A stretch of 64,000 nt of DNA, from positions 4,278,001 through 4,342,000 of the forward strand of contig NZ_JAPEMA010000001.1 of assembly GCF_026343185.1 (NCBI RefSeq), written 5' to 3'. Source of the DNA: Streptomyces sp. NBC_00091 (lineage in GTDB: Bacteria; Actinomycetota; Actinomycetes; Streptomycetales; Streptomycetaceae). Of the stretch, positions 8,753 through 17,583 are shown piece after piece (positions within the stretch are counted from its first letter, which is position 1; the number at the start of each line of letters is the position of its first letter). The notes beneath the pieces were generated by a model. It saw nothing but the letters and a program-made list of their open reading frames with translations. It made no database searches and was not told the DNA's origin. The position numbers and the translations under genes were made by a program.

Positions 8753-11700
8753 TTGATACGCCCCGCCGCAGGAGCCGTCGCCGCCGCACTGGCCGTGACG
8801 CTCCTGCCCGCCTTCCCCGCGGCTGCCGCCGCCGGGGCCCCGCCGCCGCCCTCGGACGCGAAACTGGCCGCCGAGCCCGCCCGACACGACCTGACCCGGG
8901 AGCAGTTCTACTTCGTGCTCCCGGACCGGTTCGCCAACGGCGACCCGCGCAACGACCGGGGCGGGCTGACCGGCAGCCGGCTGGAGACCGGCCTGGACCC
9001 GACGGACAAGGGCTTCTACCAGGGCGGGGACCTCAAGGGGCTCACCGACCGGCTCGACTACATCAAGGGGCTCGGCACCACGGCCATCTGGCTGGCGCCG
9101 ATCTTCAAGAACCAGCCGGTGCAGGGCAAGGGGGCCGACGCGTCCGCCGGCTACCACGGCTACTGGATCACCGACTTCACCCAGGTCGACCCGCACTTCG
9201 GCACCAACGCCGACCTGGAACGGCTCATCGACAAGGCGCACGGGAAGGGGATGAAGGTCTTCTTCGACGTCATCACCAACCACACCGCCGACGTCGTCGA
9301 CTACCGGGAGGGCTCGCACGACTACCTGTCGAAGGGGGCCTTCCCGTACCTGACGAAGGACGGGGTCCCCTTCGACGACTCCGCCTACGCGGCCGGGAAG
9401 GGGAAGTTCCCCGCGACCGGCCCCGGCACCTTCCCCCGCACCCCCTTCGTCCCGGACGCCAAGAAGGACCTCAAGGTCCCCGCCTGGCTCAACGACCCGG
9501 CGATGTACCACAACCGGGGCGACTCCACCTTCGCCGGAGAGTCCTCCCAGCAGGGCGACTTCTCCGGCCTGGACGACCTGTGGACCGAACGCCCCGAGGT
9601 CGTCAGCGGCATGGAGAAGATCTACGAGAAGTGGGTCCGGGAGTACGGGATCGACGGCTTCCGGATCGATACGGTCAAGCACGTCGACACCGGCTTCTGG
9701 ACCCAGTGGGCCACCGCCCTCGACGCGTACGCGGCCAAGCGCGGCCGCAAGGACTTCTTCATGTTCGGCGAGGTCTACTCCGCCGACACCGCCGTCACCT
9801 CCCCATACGTGACCCGCGGCCGCCTCGACGCCACCCTCGACTTCCCGCTCCAGGACGCGATCCGCGCGTACGCCTCCCAGGGCGCGCCGGCCGGCCGGCT
9901 GGGCTCCGTACTCGCCGACGACTACCGGTACACCACCGACAAGGCCAACGCCTACGAGCAGGTGACCTTCCTCGGCAACCACGACATGGGCCGCTTCGCC
10001 TCCTTCCTGAAGCAGGACCGGCCGGGGGCGGGGGAGCAGGAGCTGCTCGACCGCTACCGGCTCGCCAACGAGCTGATGTTCCTCTCCCGCGGCAATCCGG
10101 TGATCTACTCCGGCGACGAGCAGGGATTCACGGGCGCGGGCGGCGACAAGGACGCCCGGCAGCCGCTGTTCGCCTCTCGGGTCGCCGACTACCTGGACGA
10201 CGACCAGCTCGGAACGGTGCGCACACACGCGAGCGATGCCTACGATCCGGAGCACCCGCTCTACCAGCAGATCGGTGCTCTCTCCAAGCTGACGAAGGAC
10301 CACCCGGCCCTGCGGGACGGCGTCCAGAGCGAACGTTTCTCCGACGGCTCCGTCTACGCCTTCGCCCGTACCGACGCCCGCAGCCGTACCGAGTACCTGG
10401 TCGCCGCCAACAACGGCGCCGCGCCCCGCACCGTGGAGATCGACGCCCCCGCCGGCGCCCGGTACCGCACCCTGTACGGAGCCACCGGCCCCGGAGGCAC
10501 CCCCTACGCGGTCACCGGCCCGGTCACCGCCTCGGCGGCCGGCAAGCTCACCGTGAACCTGCCCGCCCTAGGCACGGTCGTCCTCCAGGCCACCGCCCCC
10601 CTGCCCGCCCCCGCCGCCAAGCCCGCCCTCACCCTGAAGGCCCCGGCCCCCGGCGCGACCGGCACCGTCGAGCTGTCCGCCGAGGTCACCGGCGGCGGCC
10701 CCGGCTCCCTGAACCGGGTCGTCTTCGCCGCGCAGACCGGCACCGGGAAGTGGCAGGTCCTCGGCTCCGCCGACCACGCCCCGTACAAGGTCACCCAGAC
10801 CATCGACGCCACCACCTCCGCCGGTACGCCCCTGCGCTACAAGGCCGTCGCCGTCGACTCCGCCGGCCGCACCGCGAGCGCCCTCGCCGGGTCCGTCTCC
10901 GGCCAGGTCCCGCCCGTGCAGCCCCCCACCGCCACCCAGCGCGACTACGCGGTCGTCCACTACAACCGCCCCGACGGCGACTACACGAACTGGCGGCTGT
11001 ACGCCTGGGGCGACCTCGCCGACGGCGAGGCCACTCCCTGGCCCGAGGGACACCCCTTCACCGGCCGCGACGCGTACGGCGCCTTCGCGTACGTCCGCCT
11101 CAAGCCCGGCGCCTCCTCCCTCGGCTACCTCGTCATCGACAAGGACGGCAACAAGGACGTCGCCGCCGACCGCACCCTCGACGTGACGAAGACCGGCGAG
11201 GTCTGGCTGGAGCAGGGCAAGGAGCCCGCCCGCACCGACCGCCCCGCCCACCCGCCCCAGGACCAGGCCAAGGCCGTCCTGCACTACCAGCGCCCCGACG
11301 GCTCCTACGACGGCTGGGGCCTGCACGTGTGGACCGGCGCCGCCAACCCCACCGACTGGTCCAGGCCGCTCCAGCCCGTCCGCACCGACTCCTACGGCGC
11401 CGTCTACGAGGTCCCCCTCGCCCCCGGCGCCACCAGCCTCAGCTACATCCTCCACAAGGGCGACGAGAAGGACCTCCCCTCCGACCAGTCCCTCGACCTG
11501 AAGGCCACCGGCCACGAGGTGTGGATGCTGGGCGGCCGCGAGAAGTACCTCCTCCCGCAGCCGGCCGGCTCCGCCGCCGCCCTGGACCTCGCCAAGGCCG
11601 AGGCCGTCTGGATCGACCGCGACACCCTCGCCTGGAACGCCCCCCAGACGGCCGCCTCGCTCCAGCTCCTCGCCTCCCGCGAAGGCCGGATCACCGCCGG

Positions 11701-14140
11701 CGACGGCATCCTGCGCGAAGGCGGCGCCCAGTGGCTGCGCCTGACCCGGTCCCAGCTCACCGCCGCCCAGAAGCAGAAGTTCCCGCACCTGGCGGCGTAC
11801 ACCGCCTTCACCGTCGACCCCCGCGACCGCGACCGGGTACGCGAAGCCCTGCGCGGCCAGCTCGTCGCGAGCGCCCGCGCCGCGAACGGGGCCGTCCTCG
11901 CCGCCACCGGCGTCCAGCTCGCCGGCGTACTCGACGACCTGTACGCCAACGACGCCGCCCTCGGCCCCGTCTTCAAGGACGGCCGCCCCACCCTCTCCGT
12001 CTGGGCCCCCACCGCCCAGCAGGTCTCCCTCGAGATCGACGGCCGCACCCACCCCATGCGCCGCGACGACACCACCGGCGTCTGGTCGCTGCGCGGCGAA
12101 CGCTCCTGGACCGGCAAGCCCTACCGCTACGCCGTCACCGTCTGGGCCCCCAGCACCCGCCAGATCGTCCGCAACCTGGTCACCGACCCCTACTCCACCG
12201 CCCTGACCACCGACTCCACCCACAGCCTGGCCGTCGACCTGGCCGACCCGAAGCTCGCCCCGCCCGGCTGGAAGGAGCTGCGCAAGCCCGCGCCCGTCCC
12301 CTTCGCCGGCGCCCAGATCCAGGAGCTGCACATCCGCGACTTCTCCGTCGCGGACCGCACCAGCACGCACCCCGGCCAGTACCTGGCCTTCACCGACACC
12401 GGGTCGGCCGGCATGCGCCACCTGCGCGACCTGGCCGCCTCCGGCACCTCGTACGTCCACCTCCTGCCCGCCTTCGACATCGGCACCGTCCCGGAGAACC
12501 CCAAGGACCGCACCGAACCCGCCTGCGACCTGAAGGTCTACGCCCCCGACTCCGAGGAGCAGCAGGCCTGCGTGGCCGCCGCCGCGGCCAAGGACGCCTA
12601 CAACTGGGGCTACGACCCGCTGCACTACACCGTCCCCGAGGGCTCCTACGCGAGCGACCCGAACGGCACCGCCCGCACCACCGAGTTCCGCAGGATGGTC
12701 CAGTCGCTGAACGGGGCCGGCCTGCGCACGGTCATGGACGTGGTCTACAACCACACCGTGGCCTCCGGGCAGTCGGACAAGTCGGTCCTGGACCGCATCG
12801 TCCCCGGCTACTACCAGCGCCTGCTCGCCGACGGCAGCGTCGCCAGCTCCACGTGCTGCGCCAACACCGCGCCCGAGAACGCCATGATGGGCCGCCTCGT
12901 CGTGGACTCCGTCGTCACCTGGGCCAAGGAGTACAAGGTCGACGGCTTCCGCTTCGACCTGATGGGCCACCACCCCAAGGCCAACATCCTCGCCGTCCGC
13001 AAGGCCCTCGACGAGCTGACCGTCGCCAAGGACGGGGTCGACGGCAAGCGCATCGTCCTCTACGGGGAGGGCTGGAACTTCGGGGAGGTCGCCGACGACG
13101 CCCGCTTCGTCCAGGCCACCCAGAAGAACATGGCCGGCACCGGCATCGCCACCTTCTCCGACCGCGCCCGCGACGCCGTGCGCGGCGGCGGCCCCTTCGA
13201 CGAGGACCCCCGCGTCCAGGGCTTCGCCTCCGGCCTGTTCACCGCCCCCAACGGGTCCCCCGCCAACGGCACCCCGGCCGAGCAGCGCACCCGCCTGCTG
13301 CACGCCCAGGACCTGCTCAAGGTGGGCCTCTCCGGGAACCTCGCCTCGTACGCCTTCACGGACTCCGCGGGCCGCCGCACCAAGGGCTCCGAGGTGGACT
13401 ACAACGGCGCCCCGGCGGGCTACGCGGCGGCCCCCGGCGACGCCCTCGCCTACGCCGACGCCCACGACAACGAGTCCCTGTACGACGCCCTGGCCTACAA
13501 GCTGCCGACCGGCACCCCCACCGCCGACCGGGCCCGCATGCAGGTCCTGGCCATGGCCACGGCCGCCCTCTCCCAGGGCCCGGCCCTGTCCCAGGCGGGC
13601 ACCGACCTGCTCCGCTCGAAGTCGCTGGACCGCAACTCCTTCGACAGCGGCGACTGGTTCAACGCCCTGCACTGGGACTGCCGGGACGGCAACGGCTTCG
13701 GCCGGGGCCTGCCGCCCGCCGCCGACAACCGCGCCAAGTGGCCCTACGCCAAGCCCCTGCTCACCGGCCCGGCCCCCGGCTGCGCCGAGATCGACGGCGC
13801 CTCGGCCGCCTACCGCGACCTGCTGAGGATCCGTACGACGGAAGCCGCCTTCGCCCTCACCACGGCCGAGGCGGTCCAGGAACGCCTGTCCTTCCCGCTC
13901 TCGGGACGGGAGGAGACCCCGGGCGTGCTCACCATGGCCCTGGGCGACCTGGTGGTGGTCTTCAACGCCACCCCCACCGGCCAGGCGCAGCGCGTCCCCG
14001 CCCTCGCGGGCACCGGCTACGCCCTGCACCCCGTCCAGGCGGGGGGCTCGGACCCGGCGGTGAAGCGCTCGGCGTACGACCCGGCGACGGGGGAGTTCAC
14101 CACCCCGGCGCGCACGGTCGCGGTGTTCAAGCGCGGCTGA
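8753..14140 (+). CDS. pulA: Secreted amylopullulanase with two GH13 modules
   Basis: 1795 residues, starting at TTG (8753) after AAGGAGAG; the TTG is required because signal peptide and homology begin there. Order: signal peptide (about 1-28); first GH13 alpha-amylase module (about 45-600; FRIDTVKH near 305, FGEVYS near 338, FLGNHDMG near 406); an Ig-like linker domain (about 630-720); two pullulanase-associated repeats starting YAVVHYNRPDGDY and KAVLHYQRPDGSY (about 735-930); a CBM48-like domain (SVWAPTAQQVSLEIDG near 1083); and a pullulanase GH13 module (YNWGYDPLHY, FRFDLMGHHP near 1400, GEGWNFGE near 1438, AHDNESLYDAL near 1570). The first module should act on alpha-1,4 bonds, the second on alpha-1,6 branch points, completing starch breakdown begun by the upstream amylase. 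Large fused enzymes of this layout are known in Streptomyces. Confidence 0.94.
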   Translation: MIRPAAGAVAAALAVTLLPAFPAAAAAGAPPPPSDAKLAAEPARHDLTREQFYFVLPDRFANGDPRNDRGGLTGSRLETGLDPTDKGFYQGGDLKGLTDRLDYIKGLGTTAIWLAPIFKNQPVQGKGADASAGYHGYWITDFTQVDPHFGTNADLERLIDKAHGKGMKVFFDVITNHTADVVDYREGSHDYLSKGAFPYLTKDGVPFDDSAYAAGKGKFPATGPGTFPRTPFVPDAKKDLKVPAWLNDPAMYHNRGDSTFAGESSQQGDFSGLDDLWTERPEVVSGMEKIYEKWVREYGIDGFRIDTVKHVDTGFWTQWATALDAYAAKRGRKDFFMFGEVYSADTAVTSPYVTRGRLDATLDFPLQDAIRAYASQGAPAGRLGSVLADDYRYTTDKANAYEQVTFLGNHDMGRFASFLKQDRPGAGEQELLDRYRLANELMFLSRGNPVIYSGDEQGFTGAGGDKDARQPLFASRVADYLDDDQLGTVRTHASDAYDPEHPLYQQIGALSKLTKDHPALRDGVQSERFSDGSVYAFARTDARSRTEYLVAANNGAAPRTVEIDAPAGARYRTLYGATGPGGTPYAVTGPVTASAAGKLTVNLPALGTVVLQATAPLPAPAAKPALTLKAPAPGATGTVELSAEVTGGGPGSLNRVVFAAQTGTGKWQVLGSADHAPYKVTQTIDATTSAGTPLRYKAVAVDSAGRTASALAGSVSGQVPPVQPPTATQRDYAVVHYNRPDGDYTNWRLYAWGDLADGEATPWPEGHPFTGRDAYGAFAYVRLKPGASSLGYLVIDKDGNKDVAADRTLDVTKTGEVWLEQGKEPARTDRPAHPPQDQAKAVLHYQRPDGSYDGWGLHVWTGAANPTDWSRPLQPVRTDSYGAVYEVPLAPGATSLSYILHKGDEKDLPSDQSLDLKATGHEVWMLGGREKYLLPQPAGSAAALDLAKAEAVWIDRDTLAWNAPQTAASLQLLASREGRITAGDGILREGGAQWLRLTRSQLTAAQKQKFPHLAAYTAFTVDPRDRDRVREALRGQLVASARAANGAVLAATGVQLAGVLDDLYANDAALGPVFKDGRPTLSVWAPTAQQVSLEIDGRTHPMRRDDTTGVWSLRGERSWTGKPYRYAVTVWAPSTRQIVRNLVTDPYSTALTTDSTHSLAVDLADPKLAPPGWKELRKPAPVPFAGAQIQELHIRDFSVADRTSTHPGQYLAFTDTGSAGMRHLRDLAASGTSYVHLLPAFDIGTVPENPKDRTEPACDLKVYAPDSEEQQACVAAAAAKDAYNWGYDPLHYTVPEGSYASDPNGTARTTEFRRMVQSLNGAGLRTVMDVVYNHTVASGQSDKSVLDRIVPGYYQRLLADGSVASSTCCANTAPENAMMGRLVVDSVVTWAKEYKVDGFRFDLMGHHPKANILAVRKALDELTVAKDGVDGKRIVLYGEGWNFGEVADDARFVQATQKNMAGTGIATFSDRARDAVRGGGPFDEDPRVQGFASGLFTAPNGSPANGTPAEQRTRLLHAQDLLKVGLSGNLASYAFTDSAGRRTKGSEVDYNGAPAGYAAAPGDALAYADAHDNESLYDALAYKLPTGTPTADRARMQVLAMATAALSQGPALSQAGTDLLRSKSLDRNSFDSGDWFNALHWDCRDGNGFGRGLPPAADNRAKWPYAKPLLTGPAPGCAEIDGASAAYRDLLRIRTTEAAFALTTAEAVQERLSFPLSGREETPGVLTMALGDLVVVFNATPTGQAQRVPALAGTGYALHPVQAGGSDPAVKRSAYDPATGEFTTPARTVAVFKRG

Positions 14141-14157
14141 CCCCCACCCCGACGAAC

Positions 14158-14190
14158 GCGGCGGTGCCGGAGCTCTTCCGGCACCGCCGC
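14158..14190. terminator. Terminator of the amylase-pullulanase operon
   Basis: A perfect 14-bp stem with a 5-base loop (arms 14158-14171 and 14177-14190), between convergent genes and usable from both directions. Confidence 0.85.
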
Positions 14191-14218
14191 TGTCGTCGCC
14201 GACCGCCCCCGCCGTGCC

Positions 14219-14743
14219 TCAGACGGCGAGGCGCCGCTCCAGCAGGATCACCCCGTACACCCGGCCGTCCTTGCTCTGCTTCGAGGGGAACTCGCCGACC
14301 ACCCGGTAGCCCGCGCCCTGGTAGTACGCCAGCAGCTTCGGGTTCGTGGCGACGCAGTCCAGCCGCGCCCGCTCCCGGCCCGTGCGGGCGATCCGGTGCT
14401 CGGCGTGCTCCAGGATCCGCAGCCCCGCCCCCGGGGGCGCGGCCTCGCGCTCCACCATCAGCCGGTGCACGTACCCCGCCACCGGCGGCTGGACGCCCCA
14501 GGCGTCCTCGTCGGACCACCAGAGTTCGTACGCCCCCACGATCCGCCCGTCGGCGTCCTCGGCGAGCCACACCTCGCCGTCGCGCATCCTCGCGCGGAAG
14601 TGCGCGACGTCCTTCTCACCCGGCTTCCACTGGTCGATCCCCTGCTGGCGCATCCACCGGGCGGCCTGGTCGTACAGCTTCACCAGCGTGCCGGCGTCCT
14701 TCTCCCCGGCCGCCCGGAACAACATCCCGTCGTCAATGATCAC
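14219..14743 (-). CDS. GNAT family N-acetyltransferase
   Basis: 174 residues covering one GNAT fold. The acetyl-CoA-binding strand 4/helix 3 region is seen around VHRLMVEREAAPPGAGLRIL (about residues 92-111), where the Q/RxxGxG/A loop is present only in degenerate form (AAPPGAG). The C-terminal YYQGAGYRVVGEF segment is typical. It lies 57 bp after the TetR gene on the same strand and might be read with it. Substrate unknown. Confidence 0.8.
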   Translation of the reverse strand: MIIDDGMLFRAAGEKDAGTLVKLYDQAARWMRQQGIDQWKPGEKDVAHFRARMRDGEVWLAEDADGRIVGAYELWWSDEDAWGVQPPVAGYVHRLMVEREAAPPGAGLRILEHAEHRIARTGRERARLDCVATNPKLLAYYQGAGYRVVGEFPSKQSKDGRVYGVILLERRLAV

Positions 14744-14800
14744 GCGGGCATTATCGCCAGCCGGGCCGCGGCGCAGGCCGCACGGCCGCAGTGCGTCCGC

Positions 14801-15508
14801 TCACTCGCCCGCGCGGGGCCCCGGAACCAGCGCCGCCAGCCGTCCGACCAGTTCCCCGAACGGCCCGTCGGCCGGCTCGTCGGCCAGGATCCGTACGAGG
14901 ATCCCCGCCATCTCCGCGTCGTACGCCGCGCTCACCGCCGCCAGGGCCGCGAAGTCGTGGACCAGCTGGAGTTCCAGCTCGCCCCGGGGAATCCGCCGCC
15001 CGTCCAGCCACAGCAGGGCCGTGGACTCCGCCAGCGACACCCAGGACCGCACGACGAGTTCCAGCCGGGCCGGCGGGTCCTGCACGCCGATGTGGAAGAG
15101 GATCTGCTCGTACGCGGCCTGCCGGACCTCGTCGATCATCGCGTTGGTCCGGCTGCTGCCCGCCGCCGGGCCGCCCCGCATCAACGCCGAGAAACCGGGC
15201 CCGTGTTCGTCGACGAAGGCGAAGTACCGGCCCATCACCCGCAGCAGCCGGGCCCCCAGCGGGCCCTCCTGTGGTTCGAGGAACCGCTGCGCCAGTTCGT
15301 CGGCGGCCCGGCGCAGCGCGGCCTCGTACAGGCTCAGCTTGCCCGGGAAGTAGTGGTAGACGAGCGGCCGGGATATCCCGGCCGCCGCGGCGATCTCGTC
15401 GATCGACACGTCGTCGGGGGAGCGGTGGCTGAACAGCTCCAGGGCCACCCCGATCAGCTGCTGCCGCCGCTCCTCGACACCCATCCTGCGACGCACCCCG
15501 GTTGTCAT
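14801..15508 (-). CDS. TetR family transcriptional regulator
   Basis: 235 residues. The N-terminal TetR helix-turn-helix is complete (VSIDEIAAAAGISRPLVYHY at about 34-53, then FPGKLSLYEAALRR). The ligand-binding domain (about 65-235) is all-helical. It starts 54 bp after the reductase gene on the same strand, so it is probably the third gene of the hydrolase-reductase operon and regulates it. The presence of lipid-type oxidation genes upstream hints at a fatty-acyl or sterol ligand, but that is inference. Confidence 0.85.
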   Translation of the reverse strand: MTTGVRRRMGVEERRQQLIGVALELFSHRSPDDVSIDEIAAAAGISRPLVYHYFPGKLSLYEAALRRAADELAQRFLEPQEGPLGARLLRVMGRYFAFVDEHGPGFSALMRGGPAAGSSRTNAMIDEVRQAAYEQILFHIGVQDPPARLELVVRSWVSLAESTALLWLDGRRIPRGELELQLVHDFAALAAVSAAYDAEMAGILVRILADEPADGPFGELVGRLAALVPGPRAGE

Positions 15509-15562
15509 GCCGACACCCTACTTCCCGTGCCGGGGTGGGCCGTACGGGGTGAAGGGCTGCCG

Positions 15563-16606
15563 CTACAGGTCCAGCGTGAGCCGCTCCGCGGCCGCGCGGG
15601 AGACGCACAGCAGCATCGAGTCCGCGCGCTCCCCGTCCGTGAGGAGTTCGTCGCGGTGGTCCACCGCGCCCGCCAGGACCCCCTGGCGGCAGGTGCCGCA
15701 GAAGCCCTGCCCGCAGGAGTACGGGGTGTTGGGCAGGGCCCGGCGCACCGCCGTCAGGGCGGACTCGTCCGCGGCGACCTCGACCGTCCGCCCCGTACGG
15801 GCGAGTTCGACCGTGAAGGCCCGCGCCTCGGCGGGCGCGGCGGCGGCGAACCGCTCCAGGCGGACCGCCCCCGGGTCCGGGACGGCCGCCGTGACCGCCC
15901 GCATCAGGGGTTCGGGGCCGCAGCAGTAGACCAGGGTGCCCGGCCGGATCCCGGACAGCGGGGCCAGGTCCGGCAGGCCCGCCTCGTCCTCGGCGGTGAC
16001 CGTCACCCGGTCCCCGTAGGCGGCGAGTTCGGGCAGGAACGGCATCGAGGCCCGCGAACGGCCCCCGTACAGCAGGGTCCAGTCGGCGCCCGCCGCCGTC
16101 GCCGCCCGGAGCATGGGCAGGATCGGGGTGATCCCGATGCCGCCCGCGACGAAGGCGTACGAGGGCGCGGGCGCCAGCTCGAACCGGTTGCGCGGCGGGC
16201 GCAGTTCCAGCTCCGTACCCTCCACCAGCCGGGCGTGCGCCTCGCGGGAGCCGCCGCGGCCGTCCTCGACCAGCCGGACCGCGATCGTCCAGCGCCCGGC
16301 CTCGGCCGGGTCCCCGCACAGCGAGTACTGGCGGACCAGCCCCGAGGGCAGGGTCACGTCCACGTGCGCGCCCGGGGTCCAGGCGGGCAGCTCGTCCGAC
16401 TCCAGCACCAGCCGCAGCACCCCCTCGGCCGGCTCCGTGCGCGAGACGACCACGGCGCGCAGCCGGCGCCGCGGCGAGTACCCCGACACCGGGTTCTCCA
16501 GCGCCGGGAGCGGCCACAGGGGGGAGCGGCCGATCCGCCTGAGCAGCGCGCGCCGGGTCAGTACGGCGGCCCCCGTCACCGCCGCCACGGCCAGGGCCCG
16601 CCTCAC
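15563..16606 (-). CDS. Ferredoxin-type oxidoreductase (FNR-like flavin domain plus C-terminal 2Fe-2S)
   Basis: 347 residues from a GTG at 16606 that overlaps the stop of the upstream gene (GTGA), giving tight translational coupling; the frame is open far upstream but that part is the other gene's shadow. Order: a short N-terminal hydrophobic/basic segment, FAD/FMN-binding barrel (RQYSLCGDP near residue 90), NAD(P)H-binding domain (FVAGGIGITPILPML near 150; CCGPEPLM near 230), and a plant-type [2Fe-2S] ferredoxin domain with CGQGFCGTCRQG plus a distal Cys (MLLCVSR). This is the layout of the electron-transfer partner of oxygenases. Its partner is probably the coupled upstream gene. Confidence 0.9.
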   Translation of the reverse strand: MRRALAVAAVTGAAVLTRRALLRRIGRSPLWPLPALENPVSGYSPRRRLRAVVVSRTEPAEGVLRLVLESDELPAWTPGAHVDVTLPSGLVRQYSLCGDPAEAGRWTIAVRLVEDGRGGSREAHARLVEGTELELRPPRNRFELAPAPSYAFVAGGIGITPILPMLRAATAAGADWTLLYGGRSRASMPFLPELAAYGDRVTVTAEDEAGLPDLAPLSGIRPGTLVYCCGPEPLMRAVTAAVPDPGAVRLERFAAAAPAEARAFTVELARTGRTVEVAADESALTAVRRALPNTPYSCGQGFCGTCRQGVLAGAVDHRDELLTDGERADSMLLCVSRAAAERLTLDL

Positions 16607-17499
16607 GGCCGCACCCCGCCGTTGGCGCCGGGGGAGGAGGCCAGGTAGGCCTGCGCCTGGGCGGTGGAGCCCTCCTGGGAGGGGTGGTAGGTGCGCGAGA
16701 GGTAGGTCGGGATGGACCGCGCCATCGCCCCCGCCGAGGGCAGGACCCCCTTGCGGCCGGCCCGCAGGAACTGCCCGTAGGAGGCCTTGGCGCCCGGCAG
16801 GGCGGGGTCGTTCTCCATGAAGAAGCGGGCGCCGCGCTGCCACAGGAAGAGCAGGGCGGCGAAGGCGCTGGCCCAGGTCCGGGCCCGGCGGCGGTAGTTG
16901 CCGTCCACGTGCATGAACAGGTCGAAGGCCACCGAGCGGTGCTCGACCTCCTCCGCGCCGTGCCAGCGCAGCAGGTCCAGCATCATCGGGTCGGCGCCGC
17001 GCCGGTCCAGCTCCTTCGCGTTGAGCACCCAGTCGCCCAGGAAGGCCGTGTAGTGCTCGATGGCCGCGATCATCGCGACCCGTTCCATCAGCCACCACTT
17101 GCGGGCCCGGCCCGGCGGCAGGGTCCGGTCGCCGAGCAGCTTCTCGAAGAGCCAGTCCACCTGTGCGGTGTAGGGGGTCGGGTCGAGGCCGAGGCGCTTG
17201 AGGTGGGGGAGTACCTCGTCGTGCGCGGCGGCGTGCATCGCCTCCTGCCCGATGAACCCGATGACGTCCGCCCGCAGCCGCTCGTCCGTGATGTACGGGA
17301 GCACCTGCTTGTAGACGTGGACGAACCAGCGCTCACCGGCGGGCAGCAGCAGGTGCAGCACGTTGATGGTGTGCCCGGCGAAGGGCTCGCCGGGCAGCCA
17401 GTGCAGGGGGGTGTCCTCCCAGGAGAAGGACACGTCGCGGGGCTCGAGGTCTATGTGTTCCGACGCCACGGGGGCGGGCGCGGGCGGCCTATTAGACAT
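16603..17499 (-). CDS. PF10118-type predicted metal-dependent hydrolase, diiron-like
   Basis: 298 residues from the ATG at 17499. The family is annotated as a predicted metal-dependent hydrolase (PF10118). The visible metal-ligand candidates are QEAMHAAAHDEV (Glu and three His), AAIEHYTAFL (Glu-His) and HGAEEVEHRSVAFD (two ExxH-type units), spaced along long helices. This is the pattern of a ferritin-like diiron carboxylate protein rather than a classical hydrolase. The stop overlaps the start of a flavin/2Fe-2S reductase gene, which fits a two-component oxygenase or desaturase. The enzymatic reading is my inference; the family assignment is from recognised sequence. An ACAT...ATGT inverted repeat around 17495-17511 overlaps the start codon and could be an operator for the TetR protein. 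Confidence 0.75.
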   Translation of the reverse strand: MSNRPPAPAPVASEHIDLEPRDVSFSWEDTPLHWLPGEPFAGHTINVLHLLLPAGERWFVHVYKQVLPYITDERLRADVIGFIGQEAMHAAAHDEVLPHLKRLGLDPTPYTAQVDWLFEKLLGDRTLPPGRARKWWLMERVAMIAAIEHYTAFLGDWVLNAKELDRRGADPMMLDLLRWHGAEEVEHRSVAFDLFMHVDGNYRRRARTWASAFAALLFLWQRGARFFMENDPALPGAKASYGQFLRAGRKGVLPSAGAMARSIPTYLSRTYHPSQEGSTAQAQAYLASSPGANGGVRP

Positions 17500-17583
17500 G
17501 GCGTCAATGTACTGATGGGTACCGGCGAGGAAAACCCCCTCGCACCGCCGAATCCCCACCGGCGCCGCCCCACCCACCCGAAC

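Noticed and set aside
6845..14029. Two very long minus-strand open frames opposite the amylase and pullulanase genes
   Set aside because: Val/Gly/Glu/Arg-rich antisense shadows with no start sites or motifs.
8026..14739. A 2237-codon open frame on the plus strand
   Set aside because: It is an alternative reading of the pullulanase region; composed almost wholly of Arg/Pro/Gly/His runs, without domains. GC-rich shadow.
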